64,000 bases of DNA from Apiosordaria backusii (Eukaryota; Ascomycota; Sordariomycetes; Sordariales; Lasiosphaeriaceae), in contig JAUKTV010000009.1 of NCBI GenBank assembly GCA_030549205.1, positions 558,001 to 622,000 of the forward strand, in the 5' to 3' direction. Shown here in pieces: positions 21,233-32,761 of the stretch (within the stretch, counting starts at the first letter, position 1; each line of letters opens with the position of its first letter). The notes below the pieces were generated by a model. It was not told the DNA's origin and did no database searches. It saw nothing but the letters and a program-made list of their open reading frames with translations. Both the position numbers and the translations under genes were made by a program.

Positions 21233-23113
21233 ATGAGTCTAATCAGCAGCAAAGAAAACAAGCTCTCTTTCGGCATTGAGCTGGAATTCATTATTACCTT
21301 CAAGCAGGTCCGGAAAACCCCTCCCACTTCTACCACCACTGTTTCCGAGGAGGAAGAGGTTGTTTTGCCGCCGGCCCTTGAGTGCCCAAGAATACAAGAT
21401 GGTGGCGCGGATTGGTTCATAGACTATGAGAACCTTGCATGGTGCGCGGATGAGATCGTGAAGATCATCAGGAAGATTCCTGGGGCCAGCGTGAAGGTCG
21501 ACAACTCAAAGCCGATAAAAGGAAAGCCTGACCTCTATCCATCTATCTACGCCTCTCCTGACGAGTGCTGGGTGGTCAAGGAGGACGTCTCTGTCAGCGA
21601 TTCGCACGTTCATGAACCACCCGGGTACAGCACCCAAGGTGTCGAGGTTATCAGCCCAGCCATGTGGGATTGCCCAGAAGCCCATCGCCATATTCAGGAC
21701 GTTGTCACAGCCTTGACCCACACTCTTCGTTGGCGTGTCAATCTCAAATCTGGCTTTCACGTTCACGTTGGTGCCGGTAAGAGCAAGGTCGTAGATGGCA
21801 AAGGAAAAGCGGAGTGGAAGTCTTTGAAACACGATTTCCATGTCCTGCAACGAGCTGCTGCGCTGATTTGGGCTGCTGATCACTTCTTGTGCTACGCACA
21901 CCCACCCGAACGGCAATTGAACACTTATGCTAGACCCATAACAATGGCGAGCTCGTTAGCTGTCGGCCAAGAGCACCTCATGGTAAGAGTGTCGCTCGAG
22001 GAGGGGGATCCATGGGAGTGGGATGGTAAGGGTAAGCCTGTGTATATATCCAACCAAATCGCCGACCGATTTCCAAATTTGACGATCCCTCCTCGTCCAC
22101 CAAAGGCGGGCGAGCCACCCTCAACTCTTCTGCGTCCTGAGCTTCTTGGTAAGTCACACCGCCCGTTGTTTCCAGCAATGCGCCCATCTCGTGTTGAGAG
22201 GAGTGCACATGATCGGATTCGACCATATTTCGGTTTGGATTGGGATGTGAAGGAAGACCGGCTCAAAGCGGCTGAGATGACTATGGAGAGGGGAATCGCA
22301 TACATCATGCGACCGGAAAGTAGACACAAAATCGCCGCTCTCATGAACCATATGGATAGGAACTGCTACAGGCTCAATTATAACTTCTGTCAGTATCATG
22401 AGATGGACGGCAAAGGTTACTATACAATCGAGTTCCGTGAGGCAGCTGGCACGCTGGATCCGACAACGATCGCCGCCTGGTCGAACATCTGCCTCGCCAT
22501 CTTCCGCTTCAGCAAGGCTGCCTCGGACGCCGCCTTCTGGACCACCATCTGGAATCTAATCGATGCCCACAACGCTGCTCGTGCCGGTCAACCTCACAAC
22601 TACGACATGATCTCTCTCATGACGGACATGGGAGCGGCCAGCGAGGCCAGCTTCCTCGAGAGATCACTGGGCGAGCTGGGGGCTAGACATTGGTACCCAA
22701 GCGTCCAGTGCAATCGCGAGAGAGGTAACTCGGTCAGGTACTCTTCCTCCGTCTCTTCCTCTTCCGCTCCCTCTCCCGTCTGGGGACCACAGGCTGCTGG
22801 CGACGACAAGTTAGACTATGAGCAACCAAGCGACAGCGACACAGATAGTAATCCTCAATCTCAGCAGCCACAACAACAACAGGATTCCCATGAATCTCAG
22901 ACTGGATGGCGCCCTCCCAGACCTACAGGCTCGGCCTCTCAATCCACGACTGATCCTTTAGTCAGCGCGATAAACGGGACTGGTGAAGCTTACAAGTCGA
23001 GGCGCGAGGAGCTCAGGGCCCGGGCCGATCAGTTTGATGAGGCATGGGAGAGGCTTCAGCTGGGGAGGAGGAGGCCAAACATTCCGAGGCCAGATATCTC
23101 TACTAACTTCTAA
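21233..23113 (+). CDS. Amidoligase-fold protein (Amidoligase_2-like)
   Basis: Start chosen at the ATG giving MSLISSKENKLSFGIELEF, 626 residues; an in-frame ATG at 21107 adds 42 low-complexity residues. The glutamine-synthetase-related amidoligase fold is suggested, in order, by FGIELEF (residues 12-18), KEDVSVSD, GVEVISPAM, NLKSGFHVHVGAG and YNFCQYH...YYTIEFREAAGTLD. These supply the Glu, Asn and His residues expected for ATP/Mg binding. The family is predicted to form amide or peptide-like bonds using ATP, but substrates of fungal members are unknown. The last 150 residues are Ser/Gln-rich and end with a charged helix. No biosynthetic cluster is visible around it. Confidence 0.8.
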   Translation: MSLISSKENKLSFGIELEFIITFKQVRKTPPTSTTTVSEEEEVVLPPALECPRIQDGGADWFIDYENLAWCADEIVKIIRKIPGASVKVDNSKPIKGKPDLYPSIYASPDECWVVKEDVSVSDSHVHEPPGYSTQGVEVISPAMWDCPEAHRHIQDVVTALTHTLRWRVNLKSGFHVHVGAGKSKVVDGKGKAEWKSLKHDFHVLQRAAALIWAADHFLCYAHPPERQLNTYARPITMASSLAVGQEHLMVRVSLEEGDPWEWDGKGKPVYISNQIADRFPNLTIPPRPPKAGEPPSTLLRPELLGKSHRPLFPAMRPSRVERSAHDRIRPYFGLDWDVKEDRLKAAEMTMERGIAYIMRPESRHKIAALMNHMDRNCYRLNYNFCQYHEMDGKGYYTIEFREAAGTLDPTTIAAWSNICLAIFRFSKAASDAAFWTTIWNLIDAHNAARAGQPHNYDMISLMTDMGAASEASFLERSLGELGARHWYPSVQCNRERGNSVRYSSSVSSSSAPSPVWGPQAAGDDKLDYEQPSDSDTDSNPQSQQPQQQQDSHESQTGWRPPRPTGSASQSTTDPLVSAINGTGEAYKSRREELRARADQFDEAWERLQLGRRRPNIPRPDISTNF

Positions 23114-24437
23114 TCCCTGCCCTCCTACTACTAACCATCTAATCTACTAACAAACAACCAAAAGATAACTTCTAATACTACTAAACAAGGTAAGTCAGGA
23201 TAAACGAATAGACAAAAGCTGACATTATAGATTATAGACAGCGAAAAATTGCATTTTCTACAAAAAAAACTCCAACATGACCCTGGATCGATTTGTGATG
23301 TGTGATGATAAGATGTAAAAAGCAATCCAAAAAATCACTAGGCAGTAAAAAGACATATCCTTAACACGGCCATATCAAAACCCGACAAGACTGTCCACCC
23401 AGCCACAAACTAGCTATCAAAATGAACAGTTGTAGTTATGTGCGTCTCTTTTTTTCAGCCATTTCCTAATATTGTTCACTAACAGCAACAGTGTTCGAGA
23501 ACAGCCGCTTGGCATGTTTCAAGCCCACCTACCAACTGCTAACTGCCTGACACTACTTACTATCAGGGAAACATCGCCTACTTCTTTTTCTTGCTGAGCT
23601 GGTGGTGACCACAAAACACAGACCAGATAGATGACCACAACTACGATCAAACCCCACGCCCAAAAACAAAGATAAAGAATGAGATTCTCCGAGTATGACA
23701 GCCAACCACACGTGATGGACCAGACAAGAAGACAAGGAGCTGCCTCCCTACACGAGCAATGAAACAACGAGCCGAAGCTGATATGGTAGGTGATAATTAT
23801 GTACTTAATATTAATGCTATATAGTACAACAAACGGTCTATCTTTGTGCCGTTTTGTATGTGCAAGTAGGTAAGTAGTGGTCTATCTATCTCTATTGGTA
23901 GATTCTATCCAACGCCTTCCTCTGGCTTCAACTGTCCCCTGAACACCGAACCCACTCACCCGCCCACCACCAACCCACCCACCACCAATCATCATGGGAT
24001 CACTCACCAATCCCGTCCAGCCACCCATGTGTTGTGCCCCATCGAAACAGTATGATGTTTGCTTCAGCTGGCAGGTCCTCTTTGCTGGACGAAACCAAAG
24101 GCTGGACGGTTCAACCTCGGACTTGGGGAGTAAGTTGCTGTGGTAATCGTGGCTGGTGGTGGTGGGTGGTATCTCTCCCTTTCCGAGTCTCGTTTTGTGC
24201 GCGTTTCTGATGTATCAGCATTGGCCGAAGAGCCCCGATACGAAAGGATGAAGACCAGGTAACCAGCCGTGAGGGGGTGGCCTCTGGAAGGCAGGCCTCC
24301 TTCACTCCTCCCAGAAACAATGTCATTGTTCGCCTTGGCCACCGCAGCTCTTTTGTTCCCCCTGAAGATCACTCTTCCTTTGTTTGATACTCGCGAATCT
24401 GCCCCTCCCCTTCTTTGACATCCCCTCAGATTGTCTC
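23114..24437. other. Convergent intergenic region, amidoligase / BTB gene
   Basis: 1.3 kb between two 3' ends with no supported gene. The first 750 bases are AT-rich; 23940-24020 holds Pro-like CCCACC repeats. Confidence 0.5.
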
Positions 24438-25513
24438 TCATGACAGATCCAAATAAGACATCTCATTCAAATCCAAATCCCCCACGGGCGAAATGATGTT
24501 ATCATCCGAGCCATCACTCTCCATCCCATCATCCCCCTCCTTGTTCTCCCCACTGCCGTAACTCGTACTGTTCTTGCCATCCCCGCCACCAACATCATGA
24601 TAGTGACTATCCCTCCTCCCAAACCAAGTCGACGAATGCGACGGCGGCGTCCTCTGCAGCTCCAGCGTGTGCGGGCACGTCCCCTCCCCCACCATCGCCC
24701 GATGACTGTGGAAAGTGCACTGCCTAAACCCAAAGAACCTCTCCCCGCTCCGCAGCTTATTCGCCGGTAACCGCAACTGGGGGTTCTTCAACCTGACATC
24801 CGCCCGGCTTTGCTGCATCTTTTCCAAATGGAGCTGGTAATCTGCCTTCAACTGCGGAAAAGCAGCGAACAACTTGTCGATTTGATTCGTAAGCAAAAAC
24901 GCCTTTTCCGCACCATGCAACGTCCAAGCCAGCATCGCAACCCCCCATTTCCGTAGTCTGACGGCATGGTCCGGGTCGCAGTCGCCGTAGATAAAGGCCA
25001 GGAAACGGGGCGACATGTCCCAGTCGAAGCGGAGGTACATGTCCTGCAGGGCGTCCATAGCCAGGTCCTGGAGGCCAGGGAGGTCGATGATGGCGGCGAA
25101 GAGGTGGAGGCGGACGAGGTTGGTGCGCACGGCGCGGCATTCGTCTGGGGATATGGTCCGGATGACGTCGTCCATGAAGGTGTGAAATCTGCGGCGCTGG
25201 TAGAGCCAGAGGACGAAGATCTCAAACATGTCTGGGGCTTCGCTGGGAAGCCATAGGACAGAGTCTTCTTCCTCGGTGCTGTCGGAGGATAATGAGGGTG
25301 AGGGGATGGCTTCGATGTTGGTTTTGAAGAAGCTGCAGCTGTCGCAGAGGAGCTTTCGGTGGAGGGTGAACTCCCGCTGTTCCTCACCGACGAGGACTCT
25401 TACTACCTCGCATCCTTCCAGACTGTTGTGAATGAGTTAGTTTTGTGATATTATTGTCGGTTTCAGAGAGGTACTCACTCCCCGATGACCGATCTCTTAT
25501 TACTCCACCTCAT
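24438..25513 (-). CDS. BTB/POZ domain protein
   Basis: Exon 1 is 25513-25479 (MRWSNKRSVIG plus two bases, donor GTGAGT) and exon 2 is 25422-24438. The 56-bp intron ends ACAACAG and the total is 339 residues. The BTB pattern spans about residues 12-110: EVVRVLVGEEQREFTLHRKLLCDSCSFF, then SVLWLPSEAPDMFEIFVLWLYQRR. Such stand-alone fungal BTB proteins are common and may be Cullin-3 adaptors or transcription cofactors, but no partner domain is visible. The C-terminal 100 residues are Gly/Ser/acidic. The 11-residue first exon is inferred from splice signals and frame only; a start at 25187 inside exon 2 would lose half the domain. Confidence 0.75.
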
Positions 25514-27408
25514 TTTTGTCTCTTTTGCTGCCTGCACCTGCGACAATTGAACAAAAGACACCAACAATATAATTATCACAAAGTTGACTTCAAGCCAACT
25601 CGACGTCTCTTCTTCAATTGCCGCTCAGCAGCAAAATCTTTTTTTGGCCAGCAACAGTCAACCGGTTCGACACAAAACACCCAGCAGTGAACGAACAAGG
25701 AGGGAAAAAGAGAGGACAAAATAAACTCAAGGTGGCGAGGGTCTCATCTCAAGTAGATTGTCGAGTTCATGCCTGTCCCCGCGTGGGCCACCATCCACTA
25801 CCAGGGATGTGTACGCTCCCCCGTCAAGAACGCGAGGTCCAGGCTCTCGGTCTTTTTTTGTTTCTTTTCTCCCCCGCCCAACAGCCCGGATCGTTCAGTT
25901 CAGCAGTAACCATACACTAGTGGCCCCTTGTCCCTCGAAGCGAACACCTCGTTTGCTGGCTCCCCCCGTGTTTCGTTTCAACAGCGTAGAGGGTTCTGGG
26001 CAGTAGCAGCAGCAGCGTGGCAGTCAGCAAACCGCACCGGCCGGTAAAAACGGCCCCGAGTGTGACTGAAATGAATGGGATGAGGGATCTGGGATGTTTG
26101 TTCAAGGTTCACGAAGCCCCTGAAAGCTTGGCATCACCCCCGGACTTTGCAGTTTGCAGTCAAGTCGCAGCCCTTTCCGAGTTTCGAAGATTGGGTACCC
26201 CACCCAATCGCGAACGGGGTTCTCTCGCGTCATGTTTCGAGATGTCTCTTCCCGGTTTGCATGTTGTGCGAGTGCAACACAGCATGGGGAGAAGAAGAGG
26301 GCATTGAGCGAAACAATTCTCCAAGGGAAACAAAGATCGACGAGGACTACAAACAAACAAACAAGCACGTGGGAATTGACAGAGCATAAACCCAGAAGAT
26401 TGGCCCGGATATTTTATTGAAAGCGATGCGACAGGGCAATGAAAATCAGTGGGGTTCGGATGTTCGGTAGGCACCCCTACCTGATGTCAGTGGAAAGCTT
26501 CAACAGGGTGAGCGCTATTTTCAGACGTGATTATGGAGTATCACGTTGTGAGGCACTTGCAGATTTTTGACCTCACGATGCGATGCATAAATGAGGAGGA
26601 CTAGTGTATTATCGATAATAACAGTAGATCAAAGGGGGATGGGATGTAAGTGATAAACAAGTTTGCCGATGATGAGAAGGAAATTATTCTCCAAGGGTTA
26701 GGGTTGGCGCACCGGAGTTACAACGGGATATCAATTACCCCTCCAGTTTATTTCGACGTCATGGACCAGTCTTCAAACCTTTGCAGTGCGGTTTCAAAAC
26801 GTTGCGATGAAACTCAATTGCTCTTTGCGAGCCGGATTATTCAGCGTTGGACAAGATCGCGCCGAACTGGGGCTGTGTTACCTTGTTTGTCAGGTACAAT
26901 GGTAATACCGACACTGCCCCGATCCCCGAGCTGTGGGCGGTGGTGGTACGGGCCGTCCGAAGCCTGAGAAATCTTCCATGAAAGTTCTTCCCGCGTTCCC
27001 CTTGTGCTCCGGTTGTTTACTCAGCAGGGTCCGATCCGTCTCACCATCACGGACCTGGTTTCTTGACACCGCCTATTCCTGGATTGGAAAGCCGGGCAAA
27101 CGTTGCCGGCGGGGAATCTCGATTGCCCCTCATGTCTGGTGGGTTTTGTGGGCAGATTTGGTATTATTCAGCAAGTAACTGCCGGCAGCATTGGCTGGCT
27201 TCGTTATCTGATGAAAGAATATAGGTATCATTGACTGCCAGTGAAGATCTTGATCGTGTTTTCAAAGTGACCTAGGCACCCCTTCTTCCATTGAGCTCGA
27301 TCAACAGGTTTCTCACTGGTCATTGACCCCTCATCTTCATACCCCCGCTCTAACACTTACACAACCATCACCAGCAAAACCAATCTCACCCACATCACAA
27401 TCGCAACA
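25514..27408. promoter_or_regulatory. Divergent intergenic region, BTB gene / old yellow enzyme
   Basis: 1.9 kb without a supportable gene. Several overlapping open frames around 26000-26450 occur on both strands without domain similarity. A TTAGGG-like box (GGGTTAGGGTTGG) is at about 26697-26709. Promoters of both flanking genes must lie here. Confidence 0.5.
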
Positions 27409-28774
27409 ATGACAATCAAAAAGCAACTCACCGCCAGCACCCCGGCCCCTGGCGTCCCCTTTTACACACCCGCCCAAGATCCCCCCGCCGGTACCGCCTT
27501 AAAGAAAGATGACACCCCCATCCCAACAGTCTTCACCCCCCTCACAATCCGCGGCCTCACCCTCCAAAACCGCTTCGCCGTCTCCCCCATGTGCATGTAC
27601 TCAGCCTCCAACGGCCACCTAACCGATTTTCACCTCGTCCACCTCGGCCAATTCGCCCTCCACGGAACCCCCCTCACCATCATCGAAGCCACCGCCGTAA
27701 CCCCCAACGGGCGCATCTCCCCCGAGGATTCCGGCCTCTGGCAAGACTCCCAAATCGCCCCCCTGAAGCGTGTAATAGACTTCATCCACAGCCAAGGTCA
27801 AAAAGTAGGCATCCAGCTCGCCCACGCCGGCCGCAAGGCCTCTACCCTCGGTCCCTGGCATTATCGGACCCTAGGAAAAGAAGTAGCCACCGAGGACGTG
27901 GGAGGATGGCCAGACAACCTCTGGGCTCCCAGCGCAATCGCCTGGGCGGATGGCTTCCCCACCCCTAAGGAGATGACTCTCGAGCAAATCAAGGAACTTG
28001 TCCAAGCCTGGAAAGACGCCGCCAGACGAGCCATAGAAGCTGGTGTCGATTTGATAGAAATCCACGGTGCCCACGGGTACCTCCTCACTGAGTTCCTCTC
28101 CCCTATCACCAACGTAAGTTTCCCCTCTATCCCTTTAAAAGTCCCATATCTGACCACCCTGTCAGCAACGCACCGACTCCTACGGCGGCACCTTCCAAAA
28201 CCGCACCCGCCTCCTAGTCGAAATCATCACCGCCATCCGCTCCATCATCCCCGACTCCATGCCCTTGTTCCTCCGCATCTCCGCCACAGAATGGATGTCC
28301 CACACCTCCCCCTCCCCCTCCTGGGACCTCCCCCAATCCAAGCAGCTCGCCTCCCTCGTCGCCGATCTCGGCGTTGATCTACTGGACGTCAGCTCAGGCG
28401 GCAACAACGCAGCCCAAAAAATTGAAATTCACCCTTACTACCAAGTCGACCTGGCCAGTGAAATTAGGCAGCACCTCCAGAAGGGAGGGAAAAAGATGCT
28501 GATTGGAGCGGTGGGGATGATTACTTCTGCGGAGATGGCAAGGGATGTGGTGCAAGGAGAGGAAGAGGGGAGGGCGATAGAGATTGATAGTGAGCACGGG
28601 ACAAGAGCCAAGGCGGATTTGGTGCTGGTGGCGAGGCAGTATTTGAGAGAGCCGGAGTTTGTATTGAAGGTGGCGGCCGAGTTGGGGGTGGGTGTGAGGT
28701 TGCCGTTGCAGTATTCTAGGGCGCCTTGGCCGAAGAAGAAGAACAAAGTCGAGGGGGGGCAGGGGAAGTTGTGA
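27409..28774 (+). CDS. Class III old yellow enzyme (NADPH-dependent ene-reductase)
   Basis: Exons 27409-28113 and 28166-28774 are separated by a 52-bp intron (GTAAGT...GTCAG, phase 0); the product is 437 residues. It is an FMN-dependent (beta/alpha)8 barrel. Diagnostic segments are RFAVSPMCMYSA (the redox-active Cys typical of YqjM-like class III enzymes), GIQLAHAGRKAS (substrate-binding His), DLIEIHGAHGYLL, FLSPITN-QRTDSYGG, and the FMN phosphate region around LIGAVGMI and ADLVLVARQYLR. It reduces activated C=C bonds; the natural substrate is unknown. The gene shows the clearest C-rich to G-rich sense-strand switch, near 28440. Confidence 0.93.
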
Positions 28775-29326
28775 GGGCGTTCATGAGGGTTAACTTAGAA
28801 AACTGTGAGTTTTTAGAGAGAGTGTAGTCAGGGGAGTGCAGAAAGTAGAGCATACAAAAGTAGACAAGATCAAGGATTCAGGTAGACTCTTCACAAAGCC
28901 ATCTTTTTTCCAAGTACCAACTACGTAGGGAAAGTGATTGTGTAATATCTCCATGAATTGCTTATGTTTCTGGGGTTCGAAAATATAAAGCCAAATGCAG
29001 TTTAAACAGGTATGTTTTGATCATGTTTTAAAATAGGTGTATTTGCTCTTTAGGTAGGTAGGTAGGTGCCAAACGTGATATCGTATGCCTCTTGGCTGAC
29101 ACTTTCAAAGCCCATCAACTATATTTCCAAAAGACTAGATACCTACTCTGAAAAACGGCATGGTGTAACATATTCATTATGCCTCGTCTTTCAGATATGC
29201 AGTACCTGCATTTTGTCCACAGCGCGAATAGACCCAAAAAAAAAATACATTCCCAAATGAAAGTCATTGCTTAGGTACCCTACCCAATCGTATGTGTCCA
29301 AACGTTTTACCCTTCCAACATCCCAA
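28775..29326. other. Convergent intergenic region
   Basis: AT-rich spacer between two 3' ends with a short (GGTA)n run at 29053-29067. No gene is seen. Confidence 0.5.
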
Positions 29327-30325
29327 CTACACCCCCCTCCTCCCCCTTACAACCTCACTCTCCACCATCGCCCTCACCAACCCCAAGCAAAGCTCCCTCC
29401 CCACCTTGACCCAAGCCGCGCTCGCCTCGCTCGGCACATGCAAAAACACCACCTTCCTCTCCTCCCCACTGCACGTCAGATGCGCCAAACTGCTGTAATA
29501 GATAAAATCACACAGATAGTGCCCCGCATCCTCGGATATCCTCAAATCCGAATACAGCGGGCTGTAGAGCCTCCACCGCGTCAGCACATCCTCCATGTTT
29601 AGGTCAGATAAGAGCTCGTCGGGGAGACCCTCCCAGGGGTGAGGGATGTTGTTCCTTGCCATCTCGTCGTCGAGCTCGGAGAGTTTTTGCCCGTCGACGT
29701 CGCCCATGTCGTAGCCGGATTTGTGGGCGCGGCGCTCGATGGAGTAGTAACCCCTGGGACCGGCCATACCGATGTGGATTGCGAGGTGGATTTTGGGGGG
29801 CTTCGTTTCAACGTTGCCATTGTTGTCGTCGAGGTGCCAGAGGGAGGGGATGATTTCTCGAACTGCGCGGTAGCCAACGTGGATGGGTTCAGGGTGGACC
29901 AGGAGGCGGACTCGGGGGTGGTTTATTGCTGGTGTTGGGTGTGAGTTGGTGAATGGACCTGGGCCGGTAGCTGTGTTTGGAGGGGGAACATGGCCGGCTA
30001 TGCCTTGGAATGGGGCAGGTGGGGGGGGTGGGAGGTACTCGGGGAGGGATTTGGCGATTTCCCAGGAGGGGTTGACGGGGAAGTTGGATCGGAAGGGCTG
30101 TGATGGAGGGTTAGTGAGAGGGTATCAAAGATATTTAGTTAATTTGAGCCAAAAGTTAATTGCAAGCCCATTGGTTTGGTTGCGTTGCGAGGAGCTAGAT
30201 ATCTAGAGAGTGCGGGGGTGGTTGATGTTGCTTACAGCGAAGCCGGTGATCAAGACGTTGATCGTCTCCTCCTCCTCCTCCAGACCAGAGGCATTGCTTC
30301 GGGTGCCTATTCCAACGGACCCCAT
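29327..30325 (-). CDS. Pyroglutamyl peptidase I-like (peptidase family C15)
   Basis: Exons 30325-30236 and 30097-29327 are joined in phase 0 over a 138-bp intron, giving 286 residues. The N-terminus reads INVLITGFA-PFRSNFPVNPSW, matching the family TGFxPF start. The catalytic triad can be placed: Glu in YYSIERRA, Cys in DAGHYLCDFIYYSSL and His in VVFLHVPSEA. The enzyme removes N-terminal pyroglutamate from peptides. The family's usual GFGPF is GFAPF here because of how the exons join; a different acceptor might change this. The protein is about 70 residues longer than bacterial Pcp, with a Pro-rich insertion near residues 55-80. Confidence 0.85.
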
Positions 30326-32088
30326 TGTTGACTACACGAGGTTTGACTGATGGGGAAGACAAGAGGGTAATTGATTGTTTTGTTGCCTAGGGATCAAGCT
30401 GAACAAAGTGGCTGTGGGTGGGTGTGTGTCTTTGTTCTCCTCTCCACCATCTATTGACACTGTGCTCCTGCGATATTAGTGAGGGAACTTGTCCACTTCC
30501 AGCAATGAGCTAGGTGCAGAGCTCCTGCGGGCTGGCATGGTATTAGTCCGCTTATTGCTACAGCAGAGTCGACCTACCAGCATGCATCTTGCATCAAAAC
30601 GCAACTTTGACCTCACATGATGTCTGACCACTGAGAGAGGCTTTGGTTTTGTTGATAAGCCATGCATATGTGGAAGATGGGCCTTGAAAGACAATCAACC
30701 TCCCTTTAAAGATGGTTCAGTACCTAGGTAGGCATTTGATTACAATTGAAACTCCTATATTTCTGTAGTAGTCCCTATTTCCTTCTCACGAGGTGCTATT
30801 TCAACCATGAAACTGAACGGTACCTCACCACACCATCCAGCGGAGATAAGATCCTAAGTGCGGGGGAGGAGTGTGGTCCAATCTGGCAAGTGTGGTTGTG
30901 CATGTCTAGCATCTGAGGCTTGAACCTCACTATCAGACCTGGAGCTTGGAAGGTCGACATCAGGCAACATCTCATTTTCGAAACTCTCAATAACTCAATA
31001 ACCTGCTTTCGTAGCCGCAACGCTTTTCTCATCGCTAGTTCACACCAAAAAGCGTTGAGCCAGGTTCATACCCGGCTCATAACCGTTGACGTTGAAACGG
31101 AGTGGAGGGCAGCAACTGACTGCGGTCGATCAACCTTAAATCCTCAGGCCCAACGCTCGAGAACGGCGTATTCTCACGTCGTACTGATTGATCACATAAC
31201 GGCTACCGAGCCGAAGCCGACAGGATGAGCAACGCATCACCTCCGCCGGCTTGGATGCAGGGGCCGAATAGCTTATCCTAGAACTTGATGGATTCTGGTG
31301 GTCCTCAGAAAAAAACAGGTTGTCGAACGACGCTTCCTGGGTACGAGTGGACCAAGTGGGTCACCACTTACACCGCACTCTTGCCGTTATCAGAGGTGAA
31401 CTCTCATGAAGCTATTCACAGATAACCTCTGCTCATATACCAGGTATGTATCACTCAGACTAAACTCTTCATACTACTATTAGCCGACTTTCAATAGATA
31501 CCTCGGCGACTGGCAAGTGGCCAATGGTGACGGTTTTTGATGGGGTCCCTCAAAATGCAGGTGAGTTGTCAAGACCCACTACTAGCAAATGCGGGGGAGT
31601 CCCAAGCAAGCCTTTCTTTTCCTCTTCCTTTCTCCCGTCTCAGATACTGGTCTCGTCTCAATAAAACAAGACTTTGGCTTCAAGAAACCAGCAAGGAATC
31701 GTCTTTAAAAATTCTGATCTCCCAAGCGGCGAGAATGGAGTTGTAAGGAAACAAAACAAAAATACCAACCCATGTCGAGACCTTTGCGGATACAGATTAG
31801 CGAGCCCGCCAAGCCGGGCGTTGTCCAGTGGAGCATCACCGCCCATGGTTGATTTTCCTCCAGCAGGAGGTTGGGGGACGGTTGGGAGAGGGTCCCAACG
31901 GAGGCACTTTCCGCTTTGCCCTCTCCAACATGATGTAGTTCATTACCAAGTGGAGCCCAACGATGAGATGGCACCTCTGATTCACTCTTAAGCTCACCGC
32001 TGCCCAATTCCTTTCAATCTTTTCTCTCTCCTCCAACCCTCGAGAGGCCTTTGGGTCTTCCTCACAAACAAACAGAACATCATCAAAA
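30326..32088. promoter_or_regulatory. Divergent intergenic region, pyroglutamyl peptidase / CFEM gene
   Basis: 1.76 kb between divergent starts. Short frames are scattered and none has coding character. The last 110 bases before the CFEM ATG are C/T-rich leader. Confidence 0.5.
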
Positions 32089-32761
32089 ATGTATTCAGTG
32101 CTGTCGGTGAGGCAGTGGAACTGGTGCCTGGCACTAGTGGTGCTGTTCACCGTTGGCATCCAGGCACAAGACGGTGGGGATTGCCTCTCTGTCGCCCTCG
32201 TGGCCATTCCGGATTGCGCCACATCATGCTTTCTGAAGCAGGCCCTATCGATCGGCTGCGATGCACTGGACGTTGTCTGCCAATGCCAGAAGCAAGCAGC
32301 CTTCTCTGCGTTAGTGGAGGCATGTGTTGTCGACACATGCGAGTCATCAGAGTATCAAAAGGTGATTGATGGCATTGGGACTGGTAGGTCTTCCTCACTT
32401 CTCTCCACCCAGCTTGGATGATTGGGTACTAACAAGTCACCTAGTATGCGAGTGTGCTGTCGATGCAAAAGATGACCATGCCACGTCTGGATCACTTGCA
32501 TTACCATCATCAACCTCCTTCATCAGCCCGCCGCCATCAGCTGCCCCATCGGGAGAACCATCCGCTCCGCCAGTGGTCGTCATTACCACCACTCCCACCG
32601 ACGCTGAGGATGATGACGACAGCTCCCCTACCGGGACGACCTCTGCCCCCACTTCCACCTCAACACCAGAGGCTGAAAACGGGGCAGACCACACCTCGAC
32701 CTCTAGGCTGGGGCTGATGGCGTCTGTGTTTGGAGCAGCCCTGGCTTTTGCCCTCCTTTGA
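32089..32761 (+). CDS. CFEM-domain GPI-anchored surface protein
   Basis: Exons 32089-32383 and 32445-32761. The 61-bp intron has a TACTAAC branch site and CTAG acceptor; the product is 203 residues. A signal peptide is at residues 1-26 (hydrophobic CLALVVLFTVG). The CFEM domain follows with eight cysteines in the expected order, including IPDCATSCFLKQAL, DVVCQCQ and VVDTCESSEYQ; exon 2 adds VCECAV. A Ser/Thr/Pro-rich stalk and a C-terminal hydrophobic tail (MASVFGAALAFALL) predict GPI anchoring. Family members act in heme or iron uptake, wall integrity or host interaction; no choice can be made here. Confidence 0.88.
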
